Shown: positions 24,741-35,902 of the stretch, one piece after another
Layout: every line of letters starts with the position of its first letter
Numbering within the stretch: position 1 is the stretch's first letter
Position numbers and translations under genes: made by a program
The notes under the pieces: generated by a model
Database searches by the model: none
Seen by the model: the letters and a program-made list of their open reading frames with translations, nothing else
What the model was told of the DNA's origin: nothing
NCBI GenBank assembly: GCA_018105865.1
Contig: CM030840.1
Span: 7,570,006 to 7,634,005, forward strand
Direction: 5' to 3'
Length of the DNA: 64,000 nucleotides
Source: Metaphire vulgaris
Lineage: Eukaryota > Annelida > Clitellata > Crassiclitellata > Megascolecidae

Positions 24741-26395
24741 CGAGAGCATTATTATTAATTATTTTCTAATTATTATTAAAGATTGCTTAACTGTATAAAC
24801 TCGTTAGTTAATAATTTAATCTAATTAATTAGCGTTTATAGGCCTAATAATGTATATTTGTACTAATTTTAATTAATTAATTAAGTTTTAATTCATGTAA
24901 AACGGACAAAGCACGCGCTAGGCTAGAAGGAAGCTTAAGATGCTAAGACTTCGGTAAAACTATTAGAAACCGCCACGTCCGCTTGAGATCGGGAGGGTCA
25001 TGTGAAACCAGCAACTCTTATTAAATCAGCGAGCGCTGCGCACTCGGAAATCGACGCTGCTGCTTTCATGTCCGCCTAAAGACCGGCGCTCTGGAACCAG
25101 GGCCTGTCGGCGATACGCTTCGCCGGCAGCAACGCTTCTTATCGCCGCTGCCAACGACGCTAGGAGGGTGGGTCCGGAGCTATCTTTCTGACGGCTTTTA
25201 CGGGGAAGTAGGGACAGCAGTGGCCGATCGCCCTCAAGCGCCAGTCCAAAAAAATCGAATATCTATCTCTGAAAAATTGGCAATTTTGTATCACGCGTCA
25301 AGAGGCGGACGCAAGCAGCTGTTGTAACTAAGTCCCATAGATGTTGTAAACGTAAAATCTAAAATAAAAGCGTAAAAAACGCGTTTTCTTCTAAAAAATA
25401 AAAAACGTTGAAAAAACGTTCATTTAATTTTTAGCCAACACAAAAATTAACTTTTTAATTTTCTACTGTGGTGGCGTAGTTTATAAACAAAGAAAAGCAA
25501 GACAACGAGAAACACTCATTAGTAGGCCAAATGCAGAAAACGCTATAGTAGGCCTATTTATTTAATTTGTTAATAGCTTTTTGAATAAATATTAATAACA
25601 TTGTCCTGGCACCAAATTAATTAGCTCCTCTAAAAACCATAGACAGTCAATACACGAAGCGATCACCTTAGGTTAAACGTAAACGTATCACCTTCAAAGC
25701 TGGCTAAACTCGCATTCTAAGGAATTCTAAGCAATTGCCGATGATATTTTTAAATACACCGCACCTTTTTGTATAAATTTCGTACACTTTACAACAAAAA
25801 CAAGGGAATTCAACTCGATGTGGTTCGTTTTTCGACTTTTCAATATTGCGGCGTTTGGGCGCTAGACTTCGCGTAATTGAAATTGTGTAACGCCTTGATT
25901 GACATTTGAAAATTTTGATTCACCGCTTGTCTGACCTATGATCGAGAAATAATGGAAATTCCATATTGCAAAAAGCCGTCGAAAAACGCAAAAAATTTTA
26001 CGAATAAAAAACGAAAAAACGTTTGCAACATCTATGCTAAGTCCGCTTGAACCACGGTGCCCAGCTGGTAGGAGTGATTGGCGAGTTGCTAAACCGTAGA
26101 CGAAGCCCCTGACCACCGCTAACGACGACGCTGTCAGGCGGGTCCCTAGTTTTTCCTATTGACGGCAATTACGCGAAATACAGACAACTGTTTCCAAGCC
26201 CGCTTGAGTGTCCGTCAAAAAGTTTCAAACTCTCTGAAAATTTCCAAAGGTGTGGTACACATCTTGTATTCGTGGTCGCTTCGCATATATTGTGAGACGA
26301 TAGAGCAGAGCACAGCGATTGAATGAGAATGAGAATATTGGAGCCCGATAAAGTGCTAAAAGCTTATCGTTTCATATTGACGTATCAAAACGCTA
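24741..26395. other. AT-rich non-coding, nothing recognised
   Basis: No ORF, exon or repeat boundary could be supported. A GC-richer stretch at 24960-25210 shows no protein-like frame. Confidence 0.35.
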
Positions 26396-28262
26396 TTGGT
26401 TGCATTCCCCGGGTGGCGCTAGTTATTTTGGCAGCCCGAGGGTGCGTCTAGCTATCGCGCCTTTGTCCATGTTACCAGTGTTGCCACTGTAGCCATTGTT
26501 TTCTTTGTTGTTTGGTTTGTTAATAAATAATAATAAACCAATAAAAGGCAAGTTGCATTTGTGTGATCGTGTCCTTGGAAGTCGCTGTGACGTCGGAGTC
26601 TCAGCGCATTGTCAGTGAAGGTGAAGCTTAGTTGTGATAAGAATCGCGTACCTGAGGTTACGTTAGTGTCCAGTAGGTCAATTCTGAGCCCTGTCGGGGC
26701 GCGGGGAGTCAGTTTGGGAGAATTGACCGTCAAGGAAAAGAGTGGACCGCGTCCATCAGGCACGGTTAACCCCGGGTTTAGGTGAAAGTGTGAGAAGACA
26801 AATAGACGCCGCTGCCCGTCTAAAAGTGAGCGCAAAGGTACCCAGCGTGCTAAGAAGCCGCAACAGAGTAGAGACAACGCCGCCTGTCTTTAAGGGAGCG
26901 GAAGACAAGTACGTTTCCGAAAATGAAGAGGCAATGCCGGGCAGTAGTTAACTACAAGTAGGTAACTACTTGTAGTTTAACTACACTTTAGTAGTTACAG
27001 AGTAGTTAGTAACTACGTGTGAAAAAGTAGTTAACTACAAGTAGTTTAACTACTTTCTGCAGTAGTTATCAAGTAAAGTAGTTAACTACTGTGGTCAACT
27101 ACTTTTGTTAAAACATTATTTGCCGCTTAAACCCGCTTTAGTGGCTTCTCGGTGAGCTCTTCGATGAGACTCTGTCGTGTAGCGGGCACATCGTCGATGT
27201 AACCCATGCCTGCCCTTGTTGCCCTTGTGCATACAAGCTTACTTACTTACCTACCAGTAATATAATATTCTATTCCTGATTTCCGGTCTCATACTTACAC
27301 AACTTTTAGTAGTACCAAAAATACAGGTTCGTGTTGTTTACTGAGGAGATATAATTAATAATAGTAATAAAAGTTAACAGAATTAACAGATTATTTCTTA
27401 ATAACTCATAGATATCATTAAATATGAATAGCCAATTAGTCAAAAGCTGTTTCGTGAACCCACGTAAAAAGAGTGAACGCAGTGATGATAAAAACTTCAT
27501 TGCCGACTGTGGTACATTAAAAGAACTGAGTAATCATTCATTACATTGATTACATAAGCAGAACTGCTGCAGAAGCAGCTTATATTGATAGAATTGATGT
27601 TCGTGTTGACAGTGTTTGTGTGGTGTTTAAAAACAAGACATTGAACAATGGATATTTTTATTTGAGCGTTGCAGGGTCAAAAGTAGTTGCAAAGTAGTTA
27701 ACTACTCAGGAAGTAGTTACCAATTAGTTAATAACTACTTGTGGAAAAAGTAGTTAACTAGTAGTTACAACTACATTTTTATCAAGTAGTTCACTACAGT
27801 AGTTGAACTACTTTCACAGTAGTTGGTGCCCAGCATTGTGAAGAGGCGTAATACAAAGTCGAAGCCAGTGACCAAGAATATGTAGGGCCTACCGACATCG
27901 CTTAAGGCGCCGAGACCAAGCGGTGGCCAGCGAAAAGAGGGGACAACTAAAGGGTCTCTCGGACGAGGCCGGAGACGGAACAGGCACAGGCGAGGAAAAT
28001 CTGTATTGAGGAGCGGCCATCATCAGTGCGCGGCCTGCCCGGCAGCCGCGGACACCTCGTCTGATGTCGGTGAACCGGAAAGGCAAACAGACGCCGCCGA
28101 TCAGGCAGAGTCGACGGCAGATGGCGATCGGGAGACCGAGCGGGCGTTGAGGGCCGCCCGACCGCCGGCCGCGCTACGAGACCGCGAGCCGGGGTCGCCA
28201 CAAAAGAGGGAGGCAAATTGTGAATCAGGCTGTCGACACCAACAGGTACAGCACCAATGGAG

Positions 28263-28265
<3 letters not shown>
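26396..28265. other. GC-rich sequence of unknown nature, split by a hAT element
   Basis: The flanks of the hAT element (26396-26931 and 27839-28265) are clearly GC-richer than the surroundings and contain Arg/Ala-rich open frames (26742-26951 and 28006-28260). After removing the element, the two sides do not give one clear reading frame. It could be a gene remnant or an unrecognised element; no family is recognised. Confidence 0.35.
26932..27838. mobile_element. hAT-type element with GTAGTTAACTAC subterminal palindromes
   Basis: 907 bp. Ends CAATGCCGGGCA and (complement) CAATGCTGGGCA. Perfect 8-bp duplication TGAAGAGG at 26924-26931 and 27839-27846. About 180 bases at each end are dense in AGTAGTTAACTAC and related palindromes. 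The middle is AT-rich and has no transposase. Confidence 0.92.

Positions 28266-28266
<1 letters not shown>

Positions 28267-28344
<78 letters not shown>
28267..28344. repeat. (GAT)n microsatellite
   Basis: About 78 bases of pure ATG/GAT. Confidence 0.95.
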
Positions 28345-28346
<2 letters not shown>

Positions 28347-28619
28347 TATCCTATTGACAACGAATGCGAACCTCGTAATATAGGTTTTAGAACTGTCTTA
28401 GTAGCCTAATAACAATTAAATAACGGAATCGCTAAAAGATGGAATGTCTAAAAGATGGAGTTTTTGAAAGTAAAATTGCTGTGTATCAATAAGAAATAAT
28501 TTTAGGTAAATTAATTATTTTGTCTATTTTTTGCACAGAATTCGACATTTCCGTCGAGTTTCATATCAGACGGCGTTCATTCGTAAATTGTAACAACGTC
28601 GTTGTCTTCATAGATCAAG

Positions 28620-28957
28620 CAGGGGTGTCAAACTCGTTTCATATAGCGGGACATATAAAAGTCTGATGTGTACATAACATTAACATACACGAACAATAGG
28701 TTTATTACACAAAACAGTATATAAAACGGCGTGCTCAAGAATTGTTTAAAAATTTTTTAATTGCTATCGTATGTAAAAATAATGAGTTTCTCATGCGTAA
28801 TATCTGATTATCATATATGCTTGTTCACTTTTTGAACACGCCTTATATAAAGTAGGCCTACTGTAACTTTGCTTAAACATAAGCGTTTTCCTGCATTCAG
28901 CCACATACACGCGGAGCGGATGAAAAGCTTTCCCGGGCCGTATATTTGAAACCCCTG
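28620..28957. mobile_element. probable hAT-type element (CAGGGGTGTCAAA)
   Basis: 338 bp. Left end CAGGGGTGTCAAACT, right end complement CAGGGGTTTCAAATA. The 8-bp flanks do not match, so one side may be mutated. The GGGCCGTAT/CGGGACATA subterminal words resemble 59108-59816. Confidence 0.65.
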
Positions 28958-29016
28958 CCTTAAAGGCTTACTGTAGGTTTTCGCTTGCGCGTGTATAATC
29001 TGTGGCAGAGCCGAGT

Positions 29017-29090
29017 CAGGGCCGTCGAGAGAAAATCCGGGGCGGGGGGACAAATATTGATTCCGGGCCTCTTGTTTCACTCTCCATATG
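29017..29090. mobile_element. CAGGGCCGTCGAGAGA element, left-end fragment
   Basis: Matches the first 70 or so bases of the elements at 30340 and 59867 (same CAGGGCCGTCGAGAGAAAAT start and ATTGATTCCGGGCCTC block), then diverges. The right end is missing. Confidence 0.75.
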
Positions 29091-29136
29091 ATATGAACAC
29101 AAAATTTCAAGGGTACTAAAAATTGTTTTATAATTT

Positions 29137-29536
29137 GGAGCTGTCTATTAATTACGTCACCAATTTTTGGGCAATTTTTGACCCCTCCCCTTGTCATCAA
29201 CTGTCAACTTTCAGTGACCCCATATAATTATGACAAAAACTTTTGACCCCCACTAAGATAAGTGACGGGTCCCCCTAAAAAGTTTAGAAGGTTATAATTT
29301 TTGCGGTGATTGCATTTTCTCTTTCTTTTGTTCAGCTAGTGTCATAATTACCTTTTTTGCTTGTCAGGATTTTTTCCGTTGTAATAAATAGTAGTCCATG
29401 AAATTTACTATTTTTTATGATTTGTAAAAAAATGAAATTGTTGACGTCAACTTCTCTTGACCCCTTCCCCCGTCAACAACTGTCAATCCTTTTCCAACTC
29501 TCCCCTATTTTGCTGACGTAATTAATGGACAGACCC
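29137..29536. mobile_element. GGGCTGTCC-type MITE, copy 2
   Basis: Left end GGAGCTGTCTATTAATTACG; right end the complement of GGGTCTGTCCATTAATTACG. The inner words GACGTCAA, TGTCAACT and CCCCTCCC match copies 1 and 3. It also contains CCTTTTTTGCTTGTCAGG, the complement of the GACAAGCAAAAAAGG motif (about 29350). Confidence 0.8.
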
Positions 29537-29595
29537 TTTATTTATTTTACTGTAGCCTCCGCCTTCAAATTTTTAATACAAGCTATAGGTACAGT

Positions 29596-29880
29596 AAAGG
29601 TAAAGGTTCGCCCGTACTCGATTTCGAGCGTCGGGCCCGGCGCTGATCTTCGGTGTCAGGCAAGCAGCGACGCAGGTGGTTAAAGTCATTAATCTAGAGT
29701 GGTTTGCCATTGCTTTCTCTAGACCCGCGTTTTACTTTCGCAGCCACAGCTGCTACTCAGTTGCCACCGCCCTCTAGCGAATGAAGGCTGAGTCGACCTT
29801 AGGGCTCCTGCGGGGATCGAACCCGCGACCTTCTGTTCCATCGTCCAGTGTTGTTACCACTCTGCTAATTTCCCGCCCCA
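29596..29880 (-). mobile_element. tRNA-derived SINE, copy 2
   Basis: On the minus strand the head (29879-29801) has A box TTAGCAGAGTGG and B box GGTTCGATCCC within tRNA-like arms ending GGAGCCC. A body of about 200 bp follows with AGATCAGCGC and a CGGGCGAACCTTTACC tail. Related to 22160-22445. Confidence 0.78.
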
Positions 29881-30339
29881 TAGGTACAGTAAGAACATAT
29901 TATGCTGCTGTTGCTTCAGACCGGAGTGGATCTGAGAGGCATCTAACCCTGCTTAGCTGTTGTCGTTATCATCGTTGATGGAAGACATCATGAACGCAAA
30001 GGAGAGACCCTTGTCTCGATGCAACGACGACTTACGTACAGAGGAACGCTAAAACCTTTTATGCCTCAGATGGCTTTTATGCTTCAGCATCTAGGACGCA
30101 AACGAAAGGGAAGGGCAAATGAGAGTCCGCGCATAAATCGAAAGAAAACCTAAGGTTTGCAGATGATGCAACAATAATGACATTCTGAGAAATAATAAAG
30201 GACTGAAAATTAACATTTATAAAGATCATTATTGCGATAATAGCAGACTAAAAAGAAATGTCTATCTGTAGGATAATGATCAACGGAAAAGAAATAAAGC
30301 AAATAACACAATATTATTCAAATACAGTAGGCCTACTTG

Positions 30340-30895
30340 CAGGGCCGTCGAGAGAAAATACGGGCCGGGGGACAAATATTGATTCCGGGCCTCTTGTTTC
30401 AAAACCTTGACAAGCAAAAAAAGCTTATCCTTTATCCTCATGTTAAATAAATGCTGACAAGCAACAGTAGCGTCATTTCACAATTTTCTTGGGGAAGATA
30501 ATTTTTGGCCAATTTTTTTGCAAATTTGGGGCAATTTTTGGCAATTTTGGCAAATTTTGTCAATTGGTACATTTTTGAAATTTTTGGCAAATTTTTGGCG
30601 ATTTTTTTACACATTTCACATTAAGTTATTTATTATAAATTATTTCTTCATTTCCGTGGGGGCGTGGCCCCTGCCCCCAAAATGACGCCCCTGACAAGCA
30701 AAAAGAAGAAAGGTTGTCTCATGTTAAATAATTTCTGACAAGCAAAAAAGAGTAAATAAATGCTGGCAAGCAAAAAAGGTCGTCATTTACATCTTATACA
30801 TTGAAATAATTTATTTTTCTGGTCAGCACGGGCCCTTTGTTTATCGTCGGACCCGGGAAAAAATGTACCCCTGCCTCCCTCTCTCGTCGGCCCTG
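30340..30895. mobile_element. hAT-type element A (CAGGGCCGTCGAGAGA), copy 1, with nested element B
   Basis: 556 bp. Ends CAGGGCCGTCGAGAGA and (complement) CAGGGCCGACGAGAGA. Perfect 8-bp duplication CCTACTTG at 30332-30339 and 30896-30903, lying within the LINE YLGS codons. Carries several GACAAGCAAAAAAGG-type motifs. Element B sits inside it at 30465-30693. Confidence 0.95.
30465..30693. mobile_element. hAT-type element B (CAGTAGCGTCATTT), nested in A
   Basis: 229 bp. Ends CAGTAGCGTCATTT and (complement) CAGGGGCGTCATTT. Perfect 8-bp duplication ACAAGCAA, so B landed exactly within one GACAAGCAAAAAA motif of element A. The interior is a run of (G)GCAATTTTTGG words. Confidence 0.95.
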
Positions 30896-31269
30896 CCTAC
30901 TTGGGAAGTATAATCACAAATGAATGTAGAAGCGACACACACATGAAGACAAGAATCGCATGGAAAAGTCGGCATTCATGAAAATGAAAAGGACCCTGAC
31001 AAGCGCAAACATAAAAAGAAACAATATTTAAAGCACTGAAATGCAGTGTTGCTATATTGAACAGAGACATGGACCACCTCTAATGCAATGGAAAAGAAAC
31101 TGGAAGCCACAGAAATGTAGTGCTACAGAAGAATGCTTAAAGTTCCATGGACGGATAAAAGAACCAATAAAGAATAAATTTTGCAGATGATGGAAGCAAA
31201 ACCAACATTAATGGCAATCATAAAGAAATGGCAGATGAAATTCTTCTGGCATGTCTTGCCCATGGCTCC

Positions 31270-31556
31270 TGGAAAAAATGCCGCCCCAATTTGCTCTTAC
31301 TATAGCTGACAAGCAAAAAAGGTCGTCGCCGTTGATTTTGCTCGACACAATCTGACAAGCAAAAAAAGGTCGTTGGCACTTAATTTGCCACCCCTTCTAC
31401 ATTTTGCCGCCCCCTTCGCCTTCGCCAAAAATTCCTCAACAACCCTACAAAGTTACAAACACAAAAATATAGGTCGCTTCCAAAATTGTCCGCCCCCATC
31501 ATGTGTGCCGCCCATGGCTAGAGCCATAGTAGCCATTGGGACGCTACGCCTCTGCG
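31270..31556. mobile_element. hAT-like insertion, left end lost
   Basis: Right end GACGCTACGCCTCTG (complement CAGAGGCGTAGCGTC). Two GACAAGCAAAAAAGGTCGT motifs at about 31309 and 31350. No matching left terminus or target duplication. Confidence 0.5.
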
Positions 31557-31693
31557 TGGTGGTAGGGAAGAGATCGAAAGGAAAACAGAAACATGAATTC
31601 ATAGACAAACTAAGGGCTTCCGAGGATCACCAGAGACCGAGCAAAGTGGAGGCCCATGGCCGACGACGCAACAGAGCAAGGCACCTGACGTAG

Positions 31694-32677
31694 AGGAAGA
31701 ATCAGCGTGTGTTATCAATAGTCGGCGCATTGCTACTTGACTAAGTCATATGCCTCGATTATGCTTGATATGCTTCTACTATTCTACTATTCTACTATTG
31801 GCATTAGCAGAGGCGCATATAGTAGCACGGAAAGTGTTCAGGTACTCTTATGGTAAATAAGTTTTATAGGACCTGAACCGCGTCTATATTACGGTTCTAT
31901 TAATTTGTCTGAGATGCACCAAAATTGGATCATATATCAGCAATTAATAAATTCGAGCAAGAATACTGCAACTGCATGATCGATGGGCCCCTGAGGTCAT
32001 TGATTTCCAGGACCATTGGGTCCCCATTTTGTAGCCCAGTACGCATGTTGATCATATGCCTGGTATGCGGACTTTTCATCTACAGACTGTTCATCGCAGA
32101 ATATTAATATCAAAAAACAATTTATCTCCACGCCTTTCATCAGGAGGCCTATTCAGCTACGACCTACTCTTGATCTCGGACAAAGTATTAAATATAAGAA
32201 AAGTAAAATAGATGAAGCATTATATAAAGATACATGAAGTAAAATATCAAGTAAAAGAAGATTCAATATTACTATATAAACTTGTATAGACCTACTAGAA
32301 AAGTAATGTTCTTAGAAGAAGTATTGTAGAACAAAAGTAAAATATAAGAAGCAATATAGAAAAATATATGAAGGTAAAATTTGTTTTTAATATTACTATA
32401 TAAACTTATATGCTGCATAAGTAACGTTTATAAAGAAGTATTATATAAAAATATATGAAGTAAGAATTTAGTAGTCTAAATGTTAATTGTGTCACAAAAG
32501 CGCAATTGCTTTCATATATAGCAAGACATCAGCTCGGCCGTAGCCTGCTATAGTATTCAAATCTAATTGAGTATTTTCAGCCATGCAGTTTTTCCAATTG
32601 CTGACTCGATTTCTGGTTGTATCACTGTCATGCAGCCTCGTTCCGTCGTTCGTATCCATCCAGATTCAAAATGTGTA
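31694..32677. other. AT-rich non-coding
   Basis: Imperfect repeats of a TATAAAGAAGTA / AAGTAAAATAT theme at 32190-32470; otherwise nothing. Confidence 0.4.
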
Positions 32678-32960
32678 CAATTGTAATTATTGTTCACCAT
32701 TCCGTGACGTCACATATTACTAAAATAAATCCTCAAGCTGCGCTTTCTTTTATGCAAATGAGCAGCTGAGCCTCTTGAACATGGCGTTAAGTCTAATCTG
32801 AGCGTTTTTCACCGAAAGATGGGTAACGGATGTTCCAGGAGCAAAACTCGCCGTACTGATAGCAAACAAAGTTGTTGAATTTCTGAAGAGGTACGAGTGC
32901 AGATATTACGTGTCCTTTTATCGTATATGGGCCCGCTAATAACAAAAATCTCGTTTCCCT
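32678..32960. repeat. direct duplication, copy 1
   Basis: Shares TTGTAATTATTGTTCA, GAGCCTCTTGAA, GTCTAATCTG, TTTCTGAAGAGGTA and TTACGTGTCCTTTTATCGTA in the same order with 34355-34595. It is followed by two GACAAGCAAAAAAAGGTTATC motifs (32980 and 33018) and a possible hAT right end (GGCCCTG at about 33100). Confidence 0.7.
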
Positions 32961-33216
32961 ACTGGAAAATCTCAATCTCTGACAAGCAAAAAAAGGTTAT
33001 CTTCCTTCCAAATCGTGCTGATAAGCAAAAAAAGGTTATCTCGAAAATCGGTGGGCCTATTTTTTCGATGGGCCCAGGGTCTACAGCCCCGCCTTAATAT
33101 GGCCCTGAGTGCAGAGCATTGTTAACGACCGGAAAAAGGATGAGCCTGTGCATGCATACTGTAGGTGATGTCTAATATAGCGTTAAGTAAAATGCCGTTT
33201 TTTCATCATCTTAATT

Positions 33217-33220
<4 letters not shown>

Positions 33221-33298
<78 letters not shown>

Positions 33299-33309
33299 GG
33301 TGTGGGTGT
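33221..33309. repeat. (TA)n-(TG)n-(GGGTG)n microsatellite
   Basis: TA run to 33263, then TG to about 33290, then G-rich TG. Confidence 0.95.
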
Positions 33310-33461
33310 TATAACTTTAAAAAATTTCTAACAAAAATTTCTTGTTAGCTTTCCTCTCACCTAGCCAGAATAAATTTAACTAGTTTTAGAGATTTTTAGT
33401 AGGCGACGACCAACGAGTACGAGTGAAACTGCAGTGATATCATGTAGGATGCGTTTGACTA

Positions 33462-33831
33462 GGGGCTGTCCATTAATTATGTCATTATGTCAACAATTTT
33501 TGGACAATTTGTGACCCCTCCCCTCTTGTCATCAACTGTCAACTTTCACTTAACCCCCCCCATAAATACGTGAAAACTTTTGACCCCCCCAAGATCAATG
33601 ACAGGTCCCAATAATAAGGTTATTTTTTGTGGTGATGATCATTTTTTCCTTTTTTTCTCATCGAGTGTCAAAATGTGGTGGTGATGACCTTTTATGCCAT
33701 GCTTTTTTCCATTGTAATAAATAGTATTTCGTGAAATTTCCTATTTTTTGATTATTTGTAAAAAGTGAAATTGTTGACGTCAACTGCTCTTGACCCCCTC
33801 CCCTGTCAACAACTGTCACTTTTACAGTCCC
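33462..33831. mobile_element. GGGCTGTCC-type MITE, copy 3
   Basis: Left end GGGGCTGTCCATTAATTATG. The right end is shortened to CAGTCCC after the TGTCAACAACTGTCA block. TA flanks both sides (33460-33461 and 33832-33833), a possible TA target duplication. Confidence 0.75.
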
Positions 33832-33833
33832 TA

Positions 33834-34354
33834 GTAGACATCATACTTTAACAGTTACTGAACGTATGCCCTGTGCCCCATTCATGAAAAATGCAATTTG
33901 GCGGTAGGATTGTATGATGTGTGGAGTTGGCTGGTACAGGATCCGGATTCATCTGAGTTGGCCCAGTTGGGTCTAAGAAGTGCTTGTTGCAAATGTATGT
34001 CCATCTGGTAATGTTCCCGATAGTAAAATTCTCTTGTCGACATGCTACAACCCACCTCTCTGCTTTTGCTCTGTGCCTCTGTCAGTCGACGGACCGGGGA
34101 ACTGTATAAAACGAACGCCTTCTTTCAAAAAAATTCAGTTTTCCTATTGTAATTTGCACATGTTCCATAACAACAGTGTTTGATGGGCATACTTAATTTT
34201 ATCGCGGAACAAATTAAACTTTAAGAAATCTATTTAGTAATTCACACAATACCGCTTGAATTTAGTTATCTAATGACCACATTTGCATACGCATGCGCAG
34301 TGCGCGTGACCTCCTTTAGGACCGATTCTAATTTTAGTTCCGCGATAAGCCTAA
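33834..34354. other. non-coding, nothing recognised
   Basis: No gene or repeat boundary supported. Confidence 0.35.
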
Positions 34355-34595
34355 TTGTAATTATTGTTCACAACCTCGCCTGCACTATTACTCTTTTATC
34401 CTACATGTATTTCTTTAAGAGCCTGAGCCTCTTGAAGTCTAATCTGTAGACTTATTTTCACCGACGACGGGTCAATGGATGTAAAAGTAAAGCACTGATA
34501 GCATAGAAATTCTCAAATTTCTGAAGAGGTAGCTTCAGAGATTACGTGTCCTTTTATCGTATATGACACCGCTAGTAACAAACCTCGTTTCAGCC
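34355..34595. repeat. direct duplication, copy 2
   Basis: Counterpart of 32678-32960. A hAT element is inserted at its right end, so the copy probably continues at 36212. Confidence 0.7.
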
Positions 34596-34796
34596 TAGAG
34601 CTGGGTCGATTACGATTATTTTGTCCGATTACGATTACGATTATTTTCGATTATTTTTCACGATTACGATTTCGATTACGATTTTTTAAATAATCGCGAT
34701 TTCGATTATTTCACAGTACCTTTAGAAACTGGCTTTCCCGCCATATTTTACAGTATTCGGCAATCCTCTGTGTATCGATGTTCAATTGGTCTTCAA

Positions 34797-35902
34797 CAGG
34801 GATATTCTACACCCCTAACAACCTCCAACACCCCAAATTTGAGGTCGACACCCCCTAAAATTTGGTGATGTGACAATGATATGCATACAGAATGTTTATT
34901 TATTTATTTATTTATTGACAATTTATATAGCGCAGTAGAAAAGGCTAAGGCCTACAACAAGAGCGCTTAACACAGTTCATATCCAATATTAAATAAATGT
35001 GTCTTCAAATTTCTAATAAAAAGTCCAGCTGAGTCTGCTCCAGTCACATTGTCTAGAAGAGAGTTCCACAGGGCAGGATTCCCCGCGCGAATGATCTTTC
35101 CCCAAACTTAGGGTCTTGGACGGGGAGGGACCAACAACTGCACTCTCCGACTGGACCTGAGAACCTCCTCTCGATCACAGTCGATCTTCGTACAAGCACA
35201 GTTAGATAATCAGGACAGAGTGGATCGTGTAAAGCCCGAAACACAACCCAACAGCGCTTGTAGATAATGCGCTGTGGAACACGGATCCAGTGGAGTCGAT
35301 CTCTAAGGAGAGGAGTGATTAGCCCTGAACACCCCCAAACAGGCCCATTCAGAGGGGGGCTAGGATGGCCATTCGGCCCGGGCCTCCATCATTTTGGGGG
35401 CCTCCCTTTGTTTCCTTGTCTAGAATTCTGGGAGAGCTAGAAAGCTAGATAGCTACTACTATGGGGCCTCAAAATTTGGTGATGACCTTTTTGCTTGTTG
35501 ATAATTTTGGGATTTTGGGAAAGCTAGGAAGGTATTCTGCGGTCCTCAAAATTGGTGATTACCTTTTTTCGCTTGTCAAAACTTTAATTGGTGGGAAGGC
35601 TAGGAGAGGCCTCGAAATTCCAACTGGCCTAGACCTCCTTCAGCTTCTGAAGAGGCCTGCCCCCAAATGGAGAAATAGACCCCACAACTTTATCCTCGGA
35701 TGACTTTTTTTGCTTGTCAGACTTTTTGTGAGTCTCTATAACGTTTTTTTGCTTGTCAGCCTTTTTCGGTAGAGACTTCCAAATTTCGACACTCCCAGAT
35801 TTTCCCGACACCCCAAATTCACAATCCTACAATCCTAGAAATAAACACACCCCAGATTTTCCCGACACCCCACCCAAATTCACAACCCTAGAAATAACCC
35901 TG
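34797..35902. mobile_element. hAT-type element (CAGGGATATT), nested in the LINE
   Basis: 1106 bp. Ends CAGGGATATT and (complement) CAGGGTTATT, with similar ACACCCCAAATT blocks near both ends. Perfect 8-bp duplication GTCTTCAA at 34789-34796 and 35903-35910. It contains at least four GCTTGTC-type motifs (complement of GACAAGC) at 35490-35760 and a (TTTA)n-tailed repeat. Confidence 0.92.
34894..35325 (-). mobile_element. interspersed repeat with (TAAA)n tail, SINE/LINE 3' type
   Basis: On the minus strand the sequence ends in CGCTATATAAATTGTCAATA followed by (AATA)n, a common layout for the 3' end of a non-LTR element or SINE. No coding frame is clear. Family not identified. Confidence 0.5.

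Larger units (their letters stand above)
30144..31693 (+). mobile_element. non-LTR retrotransposon remnant carrying two insertions
   Basis: Reverse-transcriptase pieces: an FADDATIM catalytic box (30156-30182), a run ending before 30340, then after the inserted element YLGSIITNE (30899-30925), the TRTLTSANIK-like and CYRRMLK-like blocks (about 30990-31140) and KKWQMKFFWHV (about 31220). After a second foreign piece (about 31270-31556) the C-terminal tail resumes (KRSKGKQKHEFIDKL, 31567-31611). Many stops. The gap lengths match the inserted elements, so this was one LINE copy later broken up. Confidence 0.78.

Noticed and set aside
32895..33104. hAT element with an AGTGCAGA duplication
   Set aside because: The matching left flank lies inside a duplicated segment that also occurs at 34530, so it is not an element end; no matching left terminus.
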